DNA of 64,000 nt from Argonema antarcticum A004/B2 (lineage in GTDB: Bacteria > Cyanobacteriota > Cyanobacteriia > Cyanobacteriales > Aerosakkonemataceae). The notes below the pieces were generated by a model. It did no database searches. It saw only the letters and a list, made by a program, of their open reading frames with translations, and was not told the DNA's origin. The stretch is taken from assembly GCF_023333585.1 (NCBI RefSeq), contig NZ_JAIQZN010000022.1, positions 20,707 to 84,706 on the forward strand, written 5' to 3'. Of this stretch, positions 63,753 to 64,000 are shown piece after piece. Position 1 is the first letter of the stretch. Every line of letters starts with the position of its first letter. The position numbers and the translations under genes are program-made.

Positions 63753-64000
63753 CTGAAAAGCAATTTTTAGAGCAATTCGCCCGCAGCCTCTTATGCTGGG
63801 GTTATACGCAAAAAGCCTGCTCTCGTCAGGCTATTCTTCTCGTTTCCAGGTTGAACCTGGAAACGCTTTGCCTGGAGGCTCTGCCTCGGACCGTAAGTGT
63901 ACTAACGCAAGTTGCTAGTTATATAGTTGAGGCTGGTATTAGGTACGTTGTTGCGCTAAAGCGCTCTTATCCCAGTTGTAATTAAGAGCGCTAAAGCGCA
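63753..64000. repeat. Palindromic repeats at the window end
   Basis: CGTTTCCAGGTT/AACCTGGAAACG (63841-63852, 63854-63865) is a perfect 12-bp hairpin. GGTACGTTGTTGCGCTAAAG at 63941 on, with TAAGAGCGCTAAAGCGCA at the edge, is another copy of the GTACGTAGTTGCGCT family, cut by the window end. No gene is seen. Confidence 0.7.

Noticed and set aside
1..64000. tRNA, rRNA and tmRNA genes
   Set aside because: I looked through the gene-free stretches and saw no cloverleaf with a T-loop GGTTCRA motif nor any rRNA signature; a covariance-model scan would be the decisive test.

Overview
The window comes from a cyanobacterium, most likely a filamentous one. This is inferred from many GCGATCGC (HIP1) palindromes inside genes, dense short tandem repeats and palindromic repeats between genes, a short RRM RNA-binding protein, a DUF3172 protein, a CYP110-like P450, and several WD40, TPR, AAA-like and NACHT proteins. 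No rRNA, tRNA, CRISPR array, transposase or phage structural gene was seen.

Layout. 1-5.6 kb: the 3' end of prfC, an FCP1-type phosphatase, an M48-like membrane protein that has lost its zinc-protease motif, large tandem-repeat arrays, and an RRM protein. 6.1-11.4 kb: an exopolysaccharide and GDP-fucose block (two glycosyltransferases, a priming sugar transferase, gmd, fcl). 11.7-15.4 kb: a WD40 protein, a ribbon-helix-helix/PIN toxin-antitoxin pair, 5-formyl-THF cyclo-ligase and a lone sugar ABC permease. 15.5-27.9 kb: a PgpH-type 7TM-HD c-di-AMP phosphodiesterase, DUF3172, another glycosyltransferase, a secreted propeller-like protein, ychF followed by an AAA15 ATPase with a truncated partner, an Orn/Lys/Arg decarboxylase and a TPR protein. 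28.4-34.6 kb: an anaerobic fermentation block, pflB-pflA-adhE. 34.7 kb: mnmG.

37-53 kb holds an almost complete purine-to-allantoate route. The divergent uricase-HIU hydrolase-OHCU decarboxylase operon and puuE allantoinase share a 102-bp gap that contains a perfect GTA-N8-TAC (NtcA-type) site. They are followed by an allophanate-hydrolase-C-like protein, a FAD subunit, a fused [2Fe-2S]/molybdopterin xanthine dehydrogenase, xdhC and a mocA-like cytidylyltransferase. Between the dehydrogenase and its maturation genes sit about 6 kb of unrelated genes: a zinc-ribbon/PLD protein with a small upstream ORF, and a translationally coupled pair of AAA-like ATPases, one with a vMAP-like N-terminus and one fused to a large WD40 propeller array. 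This pair resembles the NTP-dependent conflict systems of multicellular bacteria.

53-64 kb: a CHRD-RTX secreted protein, a cluster of very small minus-strand genes (RelE-like, zinc ribbon), an HTH-NACHT NLR-like protein, a small conserved gene followed by an HNH endonuclease cut short at a palindromic repeat, a cytochrome P450, a GH57 glycosidase and a DUF1499 protein. The best candidates for an undescribed system are the 44.9-51.2 kb ATPase/WD40/PLD island inside the purine locus, and the NACHT neighbourhood. All family names come from reading motifs by eye; no database search was run.
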